This document shows positions 51,106 through 61,245 of a DNA stretch of 64,000 nt, piece after piece. The stretch's first letter is position 1. Each line of letters opens with the position of its first letter. The notes under the pieces were generated by a model, which was given only the letters and a program-made list of their open reading frames with translations, did not search any database and had not been told where the DNA came from. This DNA is from JAGVSZ01 sp963747775 (GTDB lineage: Bacteria > Pseudomonadota > Gammaproteobacteria > Burkholderiales > SG8-39): positions 1 to 64,000 of the forward strand of contig CAVVGT010000016.1 in NCBI GenBank assembly GCA_963747775.1, written 5' to 3'. Both the position numbers and the translations under genes were made by a program.

Positions 51106-52472
51106 ATGAACGAGAATGCTCCGCCCGCTGAAGTCGATTTGTTGTTGGTCGACGACGACGCCGACTTGCGCAACGACGTCGCGAGTTTCCTGGGTACGCG
51201 CGGCTACCGCGTCGAAACCTGCGGCGACGGCGAGGAAGCGCTGGCGCAGGCCGATCGGCGGGCGTTCGACGTCGCGATTCTCGATCTTTCGATGCCGGGC
51301 CTGAGCGGCTTGGAAGTGCTGCAAAGGCTGAAGGCCCGCGGCGCCGAGTGCGAAGTCGTCATGCTGACCGGCGAGGGGACGATCGAAACCGCCGTCGAGG
51401 CGATGAAGCTGGGCGCCCGCGAGTTTCTCAGCAAACCGATCAGCCTCCGCGAGCTCGATCGCCTGGTCCGAAAAGCCTACGAAACCGGGCAATTGCAGCG
51501 AGAGAATCGGCAACTCAAGGCGGTGCTCAAGCACCAGCAGCGCGCGACCAGCATGATCGGCGAATCCGCAGCGATGCAGGAAGTTTATCGCCTGATCCAG
51601 CGCACGGGGCCGTCCAACAAGCCGATCCTGATCCAAGGCGATAGCGGCACGGGCAAGGAACTGGTCGCGCGCGCCTTGCACGAAGCCAGCCCGCTGGCGG
51701 ACAAGCCGTTCGTGGTGATCAATTGCGCCGCGTTGCCGGAAACGCTGCTGGAAAGCGAACTGTTCGGGCACGAAAAGGGCGCGTTCACCGGCGCCGTTAG
51801 CAGCAAGCAAGGTCTCTTCGAGGTGGCCGACGGCGGCACGATGTTCATCGACGAAATCGGCGAATTGGCGGGTTCGCTGCAGGCCAAGCTGCTGCGCGTG
51901 CTGGAAGACGGTTCGCTGCGGCGCATCGGTTCGGTGAAGGAACGGCGGGTCCACGTGCGGCTGATCGCCGCCACGAATCGCGACATGGCCGAAGAAGTGC
52001 GCGACGGTCGGTTTCGCGAGGATCTGTTCTACCGCATCAACGTCCTGACGATCCTCCTGCCGCCCTTGCGCGAACGCGAAGGCGACATCCGCCTGCTTGG
52101 TCGACCATTTCGCCGGCTCGGAATGGCGCGTCGACGACGAAGTGCTGAAGATCTTCGAGAATTACAGCTGGCCGGGCAATGTGCGGCAGCTGCAGAACGC
52201 CCTCGAGCGGGCGAAGATACTTGCCGAGGACGAGTGGATTCGCGCTCGACAATCTGCCGCCGGAGATCGTGAAAGGGGCGACGACGTCGTCGGCCCGGCA
52301 ACTGGGGCCCAACATGGATCTGGACACCGTCAACAAGCTGCACGTCGAGGACACGTTCAAGCGGTTCGGCGGCAACAAAGCCCGCACCGCCCGGGCGCTG
52401 GGGATTGGACGGCGCACGCTCTATCGGCTTCTGGAAAAGTACGGCATCGAAGCGGCCGACTCGGGCGGTTAG
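51106..52472 (+). CDS. NtrC-family sigma-54 response regulator (frameshifted)
   Basis: Receiver domain with VDDDAD, phospho-acceptor Asp60 in ILDLSMPG and Lys110 in FLSKP. The AAA+ domain has Walker A GDSGTGKE (178-185), the sigma-54 contact loop GAFTGA (225-230) and Walker B MFIDE (246-250). After indels at ~52100 and ~52245 it continues VLKIFENYSWPGNVRQLQNA and the Fis-type helix-turn-helix NKARTARALGIGRRTLYRLL. About 455 residues. It starts 16 nt after the protoglobin kinase and forms a two-component pair with it. Confidence 0.95.
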
Positions 52473-52746
52473 TCATTGGCGTCGGTTGGCGCCGGGGCCG
52501 GTTGGGGCGTCTCAGCATGCAAAGTTCGCCACAGGTTGCATCTCCACGCCCGCAGACTGCCGCCATTGCGGCCACGCCGCCCCAGCGCTCCCACATGGGC
52601 GCTGAAGTGTGCGGTATGGCGCGCGTGGTAGGATGCGAAATGAGCCAAACGGCACGTTTTCGCGATAAGAGCACACGGCGCACGATTTGCTTTTCTGCTG
52701 GCGGAACCAAAATAACCCACCAACCCCCAACAACACGCTGCACACC

Positions 52747-53161
52747 ATGGTTACGCCGCCAAAACCTCGTTTGCTCATCGGAAAGCCCGGCCTCGACGGG
52801 CACGACCGCGGGGCGAAGTACGTCGCCCACGTGCTCCGGGACGCCGGCTTCGAGGTGATTTACACCGGCATCCGCCGCAGTCCGGAGCAGATCGTCGACG
52901 CGGCTATGCAGGAGGACGTGGCCGCCATTGGACTGTCGCTGCTCTCGGGGGCGCACCTGGTGTTGTTCAAGCGAGTCCTGGAGTTGCTTGGACGAACGCG
53001 GCGCCCGCGACATCTTGGTGTTCGGCGGCGGGACGATCCCGCCGCGGGACGTTGCCGAGCTCAAGGAGATGGGCGTCGCCGCCGTGTTTACGCCCGGAAC
53101 TCCCGCCAAGGAGATCGTCGACACGATCAGCGGCCTGCTCGCGACGAAGCCGGTGGCGTGA
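52747..53161 (+). CDS. Methylmalonyl-CoA mutase small subunit (B12-binding) (frameshifted)
   Basis: MVTPPKPRLLIGKPGLDGHD carries the base-off/His-on cobalamin motif DGHDRG (residues 17-22), then GAKYVAHVLRDAGFEVIYTG, EQIVDAAMQEDVAAIGLSLL and SGAHLVLFKRVLELL. After an indel at ~52990, DILVFGGGTIPPRDVAELKE and GVAAVFTPGTPAKEIVDTIS. About 138 residues. This is the free-standing B12 subunit of the two-gene mutase type. It opens the methylmalonyl-CoA operon. Confidence 0.95.
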
Positions 53162-53194
53162 GCGGTTCGCACTGACGCGAAGCCTGAAGCAGCG

Positions 53195-54273
53195 ATGGAT
53201 AAAAGCCTGCAACAACTTGTGGATGAGGTGCGAACGGAGACGCCGCAGGCGCTGCGAGCGGCGGCGCGGCTGATGACCGCGATGACCGACGAGCCGCACC
53301 GCCTGGTCGAATTGCTGGCTGGAAGCGACGACTGGCCGCAGCCTCGTCTGGTGCTCGGGATCACCGGGCCGCCGGCTCGGGGAAGTCGACGCTCGTCGAT
53401 CACCTGGCGCAGGAGTTCCGCACCCGCCGCCCCGAGCGCCGTCTCGGGATCATTGCCGTCGACCCGTCGTCGCCGTTCACTGGCGGCGCCCTCCTGGGCG
53501 ATCGGGTGCGGATGATGCGCCACGCGACCGACCCTGGCGTGTTCATTCGATCGCTGGCCACGCGCGGTCGGCTGGGCGGGCTGGCCTTGGGGGTGCAGGG
53601 GGTCGTGCGAGTGATGGGGCTCGCGGGTTGCGACGTCGTGATCGTGGAAACGGTCGGCGTGGGTCAAAGCGAAGTCGAAATCGCCCAGAATGCCGACGTC
53701 GTCATGGTTGTGTTGGCGCCGGGCCAGGGCGACTCGATTCAATTGTTGAAGGCGGGGTTGATGGAGGCCGGCGATCTGTTTGTCGTCAATAAGGCCGACC
53801 GCGAGGGCGCCGCTCAGTTGCACCAGCAGTTGCTGGCCATGCTCACGCTGCACCAGCGAGTCGCGCGAGGACCTGGGCCGATGGCCGAGTGCGTCGGCGG
53901 CGTCGGCCGGCTGTTCGCAGCCGCCGGTGGTCTTCTCCACAGCGCCATAAACCACGAAGGAGTGCCTGAGTTGGCCGACGCACTGGACTTGCTCGTCGCG
54001 AACCATGCGGCCGACTGGCAAGCGCGTCGCCGGGGGCAATCGATCGACGAGGTCCGACAGGCCGTGGTCGACGCCGTAAGCCGCCGCATCCATGACGCGC
54101 TGGGCGCCAACGGCGCCGCCAGCGGCCGATTGCGGCAGGTCGTCCGCGGCGAGATCTCCTTGGACGGCCTCGTCGACCAACTGCTGCGCGACGCCGCCGA
54201 ACGGCTCCCGCCGCCGACAGCGGCAGAAGGATTATCGGGCGCCGGGTCAAATCACGAGCCAAGCGAAGGGTAA
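53195..54273 (+). CDS. meaB: MeaB/ArgK-type G-protein chaperone of methylmalonyl-CoA mutase (frameshifted)
   Basis: From MDKSLQQLVDEVRTETPQAL; the P-loop GITGPPGSGKST is split by an indel at ~53370. Then GIIAVDPSSPFTGGALLGDR, VRMMRHATDPGVFIRSLATR and GRLGGLALG (the MeaB switch signature), DVVIVETVGVGQSEVEIAQN and NKADREGAA (guanine-specificity NKxD). About 360 residues. MeaB guards the mutase and gates delivery of adenosylcobalamin by GTP hydrolysis. It is placed between the small and large mutase subunits. Confidence 0.95.
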
Positions 54274-54285
54274 GGGACGGCAAAG

Positions 54286-55965
54286 ATGACGACTGCAGAT
54301 TCTGTGAAACGCATCGATTCGGTCGTGGACGAGTGGGAAACCGGACCGCTGGCGCGTATGTTGGCGAAGTTTCCCGAGCAGAAGCAGCAGTTCGTCACCG
54401 CGTCCGGCAAAGCCGGTCGAGCGACTCTACACGCCGGACGCGGCGACGATCGACGAGTACGATCAGAAGCTCGGCCTTCCCGGACAGTATCCGTTCACCC
54501 GCGGCGTGCAGCCGACGATGTATCGCGGCCGCTTCTGGACGATGCGGCAATACGCCGGTTTCGCCACGGCCGAGGAGTCGAACCAGCGCTACCGCTATCT
54601 GCTGGAGCAGGGCACGACGGGCCTGAGCGTGGCGTTCGATTTGCCGACGCAGATCGGCTACGACTCGGACGACGCCATGGCGACCGGCGAGGTGGGCAAG
54701 GTGGGCGTGGCGATCGACTCGCTCGCCGACATGGAGACGCTGTTCGACGAGATTCCGCTCGACAAAGTGTCGACCAGCATGACGATCAACTCGACGGCCG
54801 CCATTCTGCTGGCGATGTACATCGCCGTCGCCGAGAAGCAGGGCGTACCGGCGGACAAGCTCAACGGCACGATTCAGAACGACATCCTCAAGGAGTACAT
54901 CGCTCGCGGCACCTACCGCTTTCCGCCCGCAGCCGTCGCTGCGGCTGATGAGCGACATCTTTGCCTACTGCACCGAAGCACGTGCCGAATTGGAACACGA
55001 TCAGCATCAGCGGCTACCACATTCGCGAAGCGGGCTCGACGGCGGCCCAGGAGATTGGCTTCACGCTGGCCGACGCGATCTGCTACATCGAGACGGCGCT
55101 GAAGGCCGGGCTGGCGATCGACGACTTCGCGCCGCGGCTGGCGTTCTTCTTCGCGGCCCACAGCGACGTGTTCGAGGAAGTCGCCAAGTTTCGCGCCGCC
55201 CGGCGGCTCTACGCCCGGATCATGAAGGAGCGCTTCGGCGCCACCAATCCCAAGAGCCTGATGCTCCGCTTTCACACGCAAACCGGCGGCGTGACGCTCA
55301 CCGCCCAGCAGCCGGACAACAACGTGGTCCGCGTGACGTTGCAGGCGCTGGCCGCGGTGCTGGGCGGCACGCAGTCGCTGCACACCAATTCCAAGGACGA
55401 AGCGCTCGCCCTGCCGACCGAGGACGCCGTGACGGTGGCCCTGCGGACGCAGCAGATTCTGGCGCACGAATCGGGCGTGATCAACACGATCGATCCGCTC
55501 GCCGGCAGCTTCTTCGTCGAGAAGACTCACCGACGAGCTGGAGGCCGAGGCCGAAGCGCTGATTCGCGAGATCGACGACCGCGGCGGCATGGTCGCGGCC
55601 ATCGAGCAAGGATTCGTGCAGAAGCGAGATCGAGCAGTCGGCGTATCGCTTTGGCCAGTCGATCGAGACCGGCGAGCGGGTGATCGTCGGCGTCAACAAG
55701 TTCGCGTCTCACGACGAGCCGGACGTGGATTTGTTCGAAGTGCCGGCGGAACGACCGAGCGGCAGGTCGCCAAGGTCCGCGAGGTGCGCACGTCTCGCGA
55801 CGCGGTCGAGCTGACCGCGCCCTGGCGGCGGTCGCGGCCGCCGCCGCGGGCGACGACAACCTGATGCCTGCGATTCTCGAAGCCGTGCGTGCTACGCCAC
55901 GGTGGGCGGAGATCTGCACGGCGCTGGCCGGGGTGTTCGGCGAGTATACTGAGTCCTTCAATTAG
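54286..55965 (+). CDS. Methylmalonyl-CoA mutase large subunit (frameshifted)
   Basis: MTTADSVKRIDSVVDEWETG, then YTPDAATIDEYDQKLGLPGQ in shifted frame and PFTRGVQPTMYRGRFWTMRQ, the mutase active-site Tyr/Arg region. YAGFATAEESNQRYRYLLEQ, GLSVAFDLPTQIGYDSDDAM, NTISISGYHIREAGSTAAQE, RFHTQTGGVTLTAQQPDNNV and GTQSLHTNSKDEALALPTED are all diagnostic of the (beta/alpha)8 catalytic subunit. It ends GEICTALAGVFGEYTESFN, stop at 55963. About 560 residues with no C-terminal B12 domain, which is supplied by the gene at 52747. Indels at ~54415, 54940, 55525, 55640, 55750 and 55830. Confidence 0.95.
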
Positions 55966-55994
55966 CTGGCCGCCGTGCGCGGCGAGGTGAAACC

Positions 55995-56405
55995 ATGATC
56001 AACGCCCAGGCCGTCAATCACATTGGCATCGCCGTGGAATCGTTCGCGAAGCACCGCGACTTCTACGAAAACACGCTGGGCGCCCAGTTCGAAGCGATCG
56101 AGGACGTCCCCAGTCAAAAGGTGCGGGTGGCGTTCTTCAAGCTCGGCGACGTGCGGCTGGAGCTCTTGGAGCCGACGGACGACGCCAGCCCGATCGCGAC
56201 GTTTCTCGCCAAGCGCGGCGAGGGCTTGCATCACGTGGCCTACACGGTCGCCGATATCGACCAGCGCCTGGCCGAACTCAAGTCGGCCGGCGTGCGATTG
56301 ATCGACGAACAGCCTCGGCCGGGAGCTCACGGCACCCAGATCGCCTTTCTCCATCCGAAGAGCTCGGCGGGCGTGCTGACCGAACTGTGTCGAGCCCCGA
56401 GGATA
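55995..56405 (+). CDS. mce: Methylmalonyl-CoA epimerase
   Basis: MINAQAVNHIGIAVESFAKH starts a vicinal oxygen chelate fold; metal ligands are the His in NHIGIAV, the His in GLHHVAYTVADI and the Glu in LTELCRAP. RVAFFKLGDVRLELLEPTDD and GVRLIDEQPRPGAHGTQIAF match the family. About 135 residues. The frame stays open into birA, so an indel must hide the stop around 56400. It interconverts (R)- and (S)-methylmalonyl-CoA between the mutase and the carboxylating enzymes. Confidence 0.92.
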
Positions 56406-57191
56406 ATGGAAGCGGTCATGCGGCGCGTGCATTTCGATGTAACCGACTCGACCAACCTGCAGGCGCGGCGTCTGGCGGCCGCAGCACCCGGGCGAGCGCG
56501 TGCTGGTGACGGCTGCGGAGCAGTGCGCCGGCCGCGGCCGACTGGGGCGCGTCTGGCACAGCCCGCGCGGCGGCGCCTGGATGAGCCTCGCCTGGCCGAT
56601 GCACAACGCCCCGGGCACGTACGCCGCCGTCTCGCTGGTCGCGGCGGTGGCCGTGCTGCGGGCCCTGCGCGAGGCCGCTCCACAAACCGCCGACCGCCTG
56701 CAAGTGAAATGGCCGAACGACGTGCTCCTCGACGGCGCAAAGTCGCCGGCATCCTGTGCGAACAAATACTCGGCGACTTCGGACGGCGGCGGCCACGCTG
56801 ATCGTCGGCGTCGGCGTGAACGTGGATTTCGATGGCGCGATGCTCGGCGCGGATCTGCGCCACCCGGCCACCACCCTGCGGACGGCCCTGGGACAGTCGA
56901 TTCCCGTGGAGTCCGTCGTCGCCGCCGTGACGCGCTGTCCTGGAAGACTTGCTGACCGATTTCGAGTCCGAAGGCTTGGGCAATTCGCTGCTGGCCGAGT
57001 TGCGCACTGCACTGGCCTATACGGGTACGCTACAAAGCCTCGACCTGGCCGGCCGCGTGGCGACAGGCCGCGTGACGGGCGTCGATCCGTCGGGTCGACT
57101 GGTGTTGGAGTGCGAAGGGGGCGAGATCGCTTTCGAGTCGGGAGAGTTGGTGGCCGTTGCGCCGCACCAGGGAGCGTCGCTGCCAGGTTAG
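56406..57191 (+). CDS. birA: Biotin protein ligase BirA (frameshifted)
   Basis: MRRVHFDVTDSTNLQARRLA is the start of the catalytic domain (no N-terminal repressor helix-turn-helix). After an indel at ~56490, RVLVTAAEQCAGRGRLGRVW carries the GRGRxGRxW biotinyl-AMP loop. LQVKWPNDVLLDGAK (KWPNDV), then LIVGVGVNVDF and the SH3-like C-terminal domain (GRVTGVDPSGRLVLECEGGE) complete it. About 262 residues. It attaches biotin to carboxyl carrier proteins; its place beside biotin-dependent carboxytransferase genes fits that role. Confidence 0.92.
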
Positions 57192-57202
57192 TTGATCGCA
57201 TC

Positions 57203-58733
57203 ATGCCGAACACGAATTTCATCCCGCGACTCACCGCCGACGAAGCCGCCGCGATGATCCCCGACGGCGCGATGGTCGGCTTTTCGGGATTCACGCCGGC
57301 CGGCGCCGCCAAGGCCGTGCCGCGGGCGCTGGCGGCGCGCGCCCGGCGATTGCACGATCGCGGACAACCGCTGCAGGTGCGCGTGTTGACCGGCGCCAGC
57401 ACCGGACCGGCGCTCGACGACGCGCTGGCCGAGGCCGACGCCATCTCCTGGCGGCGCCCCCTATCAAGGCAGCCGGCTGATGCGGGAGCGGATCAATTCG
57501 CACCAGACGGAGTTCGTCGACATGCATTTGTCGCACCTGCCGCAGATGGTGGAGTGCGGTTTCTTCGGCAATCTCGACTTTGCCGTCGTCGAAGCGGTCG
57601 ACCTGACGGACGACGGGCGGGTGTACCTGAGCGCGTCGGTCGGCGCGACGCCGACGTTTCTGCGTCACGCCGACAAGGTGATCGTGGAAATCAATTCGCG
57701 ACATCCGCACGCGGTTGGCGGAGATGCACGACATCCACATTCTGCCGTTGCCGCCGCACCGCACGAACATCCCGATCGAGCATGCGCTGCAGAAGATCGG
57801 GACGCCGTTCGCGACCGTCGATCCCGCCAAGATCGTCGGCGTCGTCGAGACCAACGAAGCGCGACGGCGTGGCGGCGTTTCAACGCCCCCGATGACGCCA
57901 GCCGGCGCATCGCCGACCACGTCGTGGAGTTTCATCCTCGACGAAATGCGCGCTGGGCCGAATCCCGCCGGAGTTCCTGCCGCTGCAGTCGGGCGTCGGC
58001 AACGTGGCCAACGCCGTGATGGCCGGGCTGGGCCAGCACGAGGACGTGCCGCCGTTTGTCATGTACAGCGAGGTGTTTCAGGACTGCGTTGGTCGACCTG
58101 ATGGAAGCCGGCCGTCTGCGCGGCGCGTCGGCCACGAGCCTGACGCTCAGCGAGCCGCAGCTCGAGCGCGTCTACGACAACATGGATTTCTTCGCCCCGC
58201 GCATCGTGCTGCGGCCGCAGGAGCTGTCGAACAATCCCGGGCGTCATTCGTCGGCTCGGGGTCATCGCGATCAATACGGTGCTCGAGATGGACATCTGAC
58301 CGGGTGCGCCAACTCGACGCATGTCTGCGGCGGCCAGGTGATGAACGGCGTGGGCGGCTCGGGCGACTTCACGCGCAATGCCTACTTGTCGATCCTCGTG
58401 GCGCCCAGCGTCGCCAAGCGCGGGGCCATTTCGACCGTCGTCCCCATGGTCACGCACGTCGACCACAACGAACATTCGGTGCAGATCGTGGTGACCGAGC
58501 AGGGCCTGGCCGACCTGCGCGGCCTGGGCCCCAGCGAACGGGCGCGAACGATTATCGACAACTGCGCGCACCCCATGTACCGCGACTACCTTCACAATTA
58601 TCTTGAATCGGCTCCAATGGGCCATATTCGGCACGATCTGACGCGCTGCTTCGAGCTGCATCGCAATCTTGTGGAGACCGGCAGCATGTTGCCGGTCGCC
58701 GTCGGCGCTGTAACGAGGAACGGCAGGCCATGA
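57203..58733 (+). CDS. Succinyl-CoA:acetate/propionate CoA-transferase (acetyl-CoA hydrolase family) (frameshifted)
   Basis: MPNTNFIPRLTADEAAAMIP, then MVGFSGFTPAGAAKAVPRAL, VLTGASTGPALDDALAEADA and MRERINSHQTEFVDMHLSHL match the family I CoA-transferases. The catalytic Glu should be that in NTVLEMDI. The C-terminus has HVCGGQVMNGVGGSGDFTRN, MVTHVDHNEHSVQIVVTEQG and LADLRGLGPSERARTIIDNC. About 510 residues. It would swap CoA between succinyl-CoA and acetate or propionate, closing a succinate-propionate cycle with the neighbouring enzymes. Indels at ~57460, 57715, 57870, 57960, 58090 and 58250. Its stop overlaps the next ATG. Confidence 0.92.
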
Positions 58734-60247
58734 CTCGCACAGTTGACGTCACCGAGCTGGTGCTTCGCGACGGCCATCAGAGCCTGCTGGCCACGCGGAT
58801 GGCGCTGGAAGACATGGTGCCGGCCTGCGAGGACATCGACCAGGCCGGCTATTGGAGCGTCGAATGCTGGGGCGGCGCGACGTACGACTCCTGCATTCGC
58901 TTTCTCAACGAAGACCCCTGGGAGCGGCTGCGCACGTTTCGCAAGCTGATGCCCAACAGCCGCCTGCAGATGCTGCTCCGCGGGCAGAACCTGCTCGGCT
59001 ATCGCCACTACGAGGACACGGTCGTCGATCGGTTCGTGGACGAAGTCGGCGGAAAACGGCATGGACGTGTTCCGCGTGTTCGACGCGCTCAACGACATCC
59101 GCAACCTGCGCCGCGCCTTGGAGGCCGTGCGCCGCACCGGCAAGCACGCCCAGGGAACGATCTGCTACACGACCTCGCCGCTGCACACGATCGAGCAAGT
59201 TCGTCGAGATGGCCGCAGCAGCTTCGCGACCTGGGCTGCGACTCGATTTGCATCAAGGACATGGCGGCGCTGCTGCGGCCGCAGCCGGCCTTCGATCTGG
59301 TGCGCGGCATCAAGGAGAAGTGCGGCGACGACACGCGCGTCCACGTGCACGTGCATTCCACCACGGGCGTCACGCTGGTCAGCCTGATGAAGGCGATCGA
59401 GGCCGGCGCCGACATCGTCGACACGTCCATCTCGTCGCTGAGCCTCGGCCCGGGCCACAATCCGACCGAGGCCGTCGTCGAGATGCTCGAAGGCACCGGC
59501 TACACGACGCGGCTCGACAAGGACCGGCTGCTGAAGATCAAGGAGCACTTCGCCAAGATTCGGCCGCGCTACGCCGAGTTCGAATCGAAATTCATCGGCG
59601 TCGAGACCGAGATCTTCGACAGCCAGATTCCCGGCGGCATGATCTCGAACATGGAAAGCCAGCTCAAGCAGCAGGGCGCCGGCGACCGCGTCAAGGAGGT
59701 GCTCGCCGAGGTGCCCAACGTCCGCAAGGACGCCGGCTATCCGCCGCTGGTCACGCCGTCGAGCCAGATCGTCGGCACGCAGGCCGTGTTCAACGTGCTG
59801 ATGGGCCGCTACAAAGCGCTCACCGGCGAATTCGCCGATTTGATGCTGGGCTATTACGGCGAGACGATCGGCCCGCGCGATCCCGCGGTCATGGAAGCGG
59901 CCGCCACGCACGCCAAGAAGGAGCCGATCACCGGCCGCCCCGCCGACTTGCTCAAGCCCGAATGGGAGGAACTTCGTGCGCAGGCCCTGGCGCTGAAGGG
60001 CTGCAACGGCTCGGACGAAGACGTGCTGACCTACGCCATGTTCCCGCAGGTCGCGCCGAAGTTTTTTGCGCAGCGCGCCAATGGGCCGCAAGAACGTGAG
60101 CAAGAAGCCGCAAGCCGACGACACACCAGCCGGCGGCCGCGGGCGCCGCCAAGCCGGCAGACGGCAAAGGCCCGGTGTCCAAGCCGTGTCACCTACCAGG
60201 TGAAAATCGGCGACAAGACGCACCAGGTAACCGTCGAACCGGCGTAA
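58730..60247 (+). CDS. Methylmalonyl-CoA carboxytransferase 5S-like / pyruvate carboxylase B-type subunit (frameshifted)
   Basis: VTELVLRDGHQSLLATRMAL is the carboxyltransferase metal-site start (RDGxQS). Then MLLRGQNLLGYRHYEDTVVD, MDVFRVFDALNDIRNLRRAL, ICIKDMAALL with the Lys that is normally carbamylated, HVHVHSTTGVTLVSLMKAIE (HxH metal ligands), and the PYC_OADA region (FIGVETEIFDSQIPGGMISN). The end VTYQVKIGDKTHQVTVEPA looks like the start of a biotinyl-domain linker. About 505 residues. It transfers CO2 between carboxybiotin and pyruvate/oxaloacetate; oxaloacetate decarboxylase alpha is the alternative reading. Confidence 0.92.
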   Translation: MTRTVDVTELVLRDGHQSLLATRMALEDMVPACEDIDQAGYWSVECWGGATYDSCIRFLNEDPWERLRTFRKLMPNSRLQMLLRGQNLLGYRHYEDTVVDRFVDEVGGKRHGRVPRVRRAQRHPQPAPRLGGRAPHRQARPGNDLLHDLAAAHDRASSSRWPQQLRDLGCDSICIKDMAALLRPQPAFDLVRGIKEKCGDDTRVHVHVHSTTGVTLVSLMKAIEAGADIVDTSISSLSLGPGHNPTEAVVEMLEGTGYTTRLDKDRLLKIKEHFAKIRPRYAEFESKFIGVETEIFDSQIPGGMISNMESQLKQQGAGDRVKEVLAEVPNVRKDAGYPPLVTPSSQIVGTQAVFNVLMGRYKALTGEFADLMLGYYGETIGPRDPAVMEAAATHAKKEPITGRPADLLKPEWEELRAQALALKGCNGSDEDVLTYAMFPQVAPKFFAQRANGPQEREQEAASRRHTSRRPRAPPSRQTAKARCPSRVTYQVKIGDKTHQVTVEPA

Positions 60248-60265
60248 GCGAAGCGAGAGATCGCG

Positions 60266-61221
60266 ATGAGCGACCCAAGCCGCGAAGTCGATGGACGAAT
60301 TGATCGAGGCCCTGCGCCAGAAGCGCGAGCACTTGAAGCAGGGCGGCGGCCCCGATCGTCTGGCCAAGCAGCGGGAACAGGGCAAGCTGACCGCCCGCGA
60401 GCGAATCGACGCGCTCGTCGATCGCCAACAGCCTCGAGGAGTTCGGCCTGTTCGCCCAGCATCGACAAACGCAATTCGGCATGGCGGACAAGGAGTGCCC
60501 GGCCGACGGCGTCGTGACCGGCGCGGCGACGGTCGACGGCCGGCTCGTTCACCTGGCGAGCCAGGACTTCACCGTGCTGGGCGGCTCGGCCGGCGAGGTC
60601 CATTCGCTGAAAGTCGCCGACGCCATGGCGCGGTCGCTCAAGACCGGCAGCCCGTTCGTCTTCATCAACGATTCGGGCGGCGCCCGCGTGCAGGAGGGCA
60701 TCGATTCGCTGTCCGGTTACGGCCAGGTGTTTTACCACAACGTGATGCTCTCGGGCGTCGTGCCGCAGATTTCGCTGATCTGCGGGCCCTGCGCCGGCGG
60801 CGCGGCGTACTCGCCGGCGCTGACCGATTTCATCATCCAGACGCGCCAGGCCCAGATGTTCATCACCGGGCCGCAGGTCATCAAGCAAGTCACCGGCGAG
60901 CAAATCACGGCCGAGGCCCTCGGCGGCGCCGACGCCCACATGGCCCACTCCGGCGTGATCCACTTCATCGCCGAGAACGACGAGGAAGCCGTCGGCGCTG
61001 TGCCGACGACTGCTCAGCTTCCTGCCGTCGAACAATCTCGAAGAGCCGCCGCGGCTGCCGTCGGACGACAACGTCGATCCCAATCCGGAGTTGAACAGCA
61101 TCGTGCCGGTCGATCCCAAGAAAGGCTACGACGTACGCGACGTGATCTGCGGCATCGTCGACCAGGGCGATTTCCTGGAGTCGCAGGCCGGCTATGCCAT
61201 GAACATGGTCGTCGGCTTCGT
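60266..61221 (+). CDS. Methylmalonyl/propionyl-CoA carboxyltransferase beta (12S-like) subunit, 3' end replaced
   Basis: MSDPSREV, an indel, then MDELIEALRQKREHLKQGGG, AKQREQGKLTARERIDALVD, GSAGEVHSLKVADAMARSLK, FVFINDSGGARVQEGIDSLS and ICGPCAGGAAYSPALTDFII, the acyl-CoA carboxylase beta signature. After another indel, PELNSIVPVDPKKGYDVRDV and DFLESQAGYAMNMVVGF. There the chain should continue with the second half of the crotonase-like fold (roughly 200 more residues). Instead it runs straight into TRAP-permease sequence. I read this as an assembly join, not a natural fusion. Confidence 0.9.
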
Positions 61222-61245
61222 CGCATCGTCGCGCCGGTCGGCTGG
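61210..61245. other. Probable chimeric assembly junction
   Basis: Carboxylase beta sequence (GYAMNMVVGF) changes within a few codons to DctM sequence (GWMPGGFGVATVLA). Indel-rich coding to the left becomes indel-free coding to the right, and gene content changes from planctomycete-like to proteobacterial. Confidence 0.85.
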
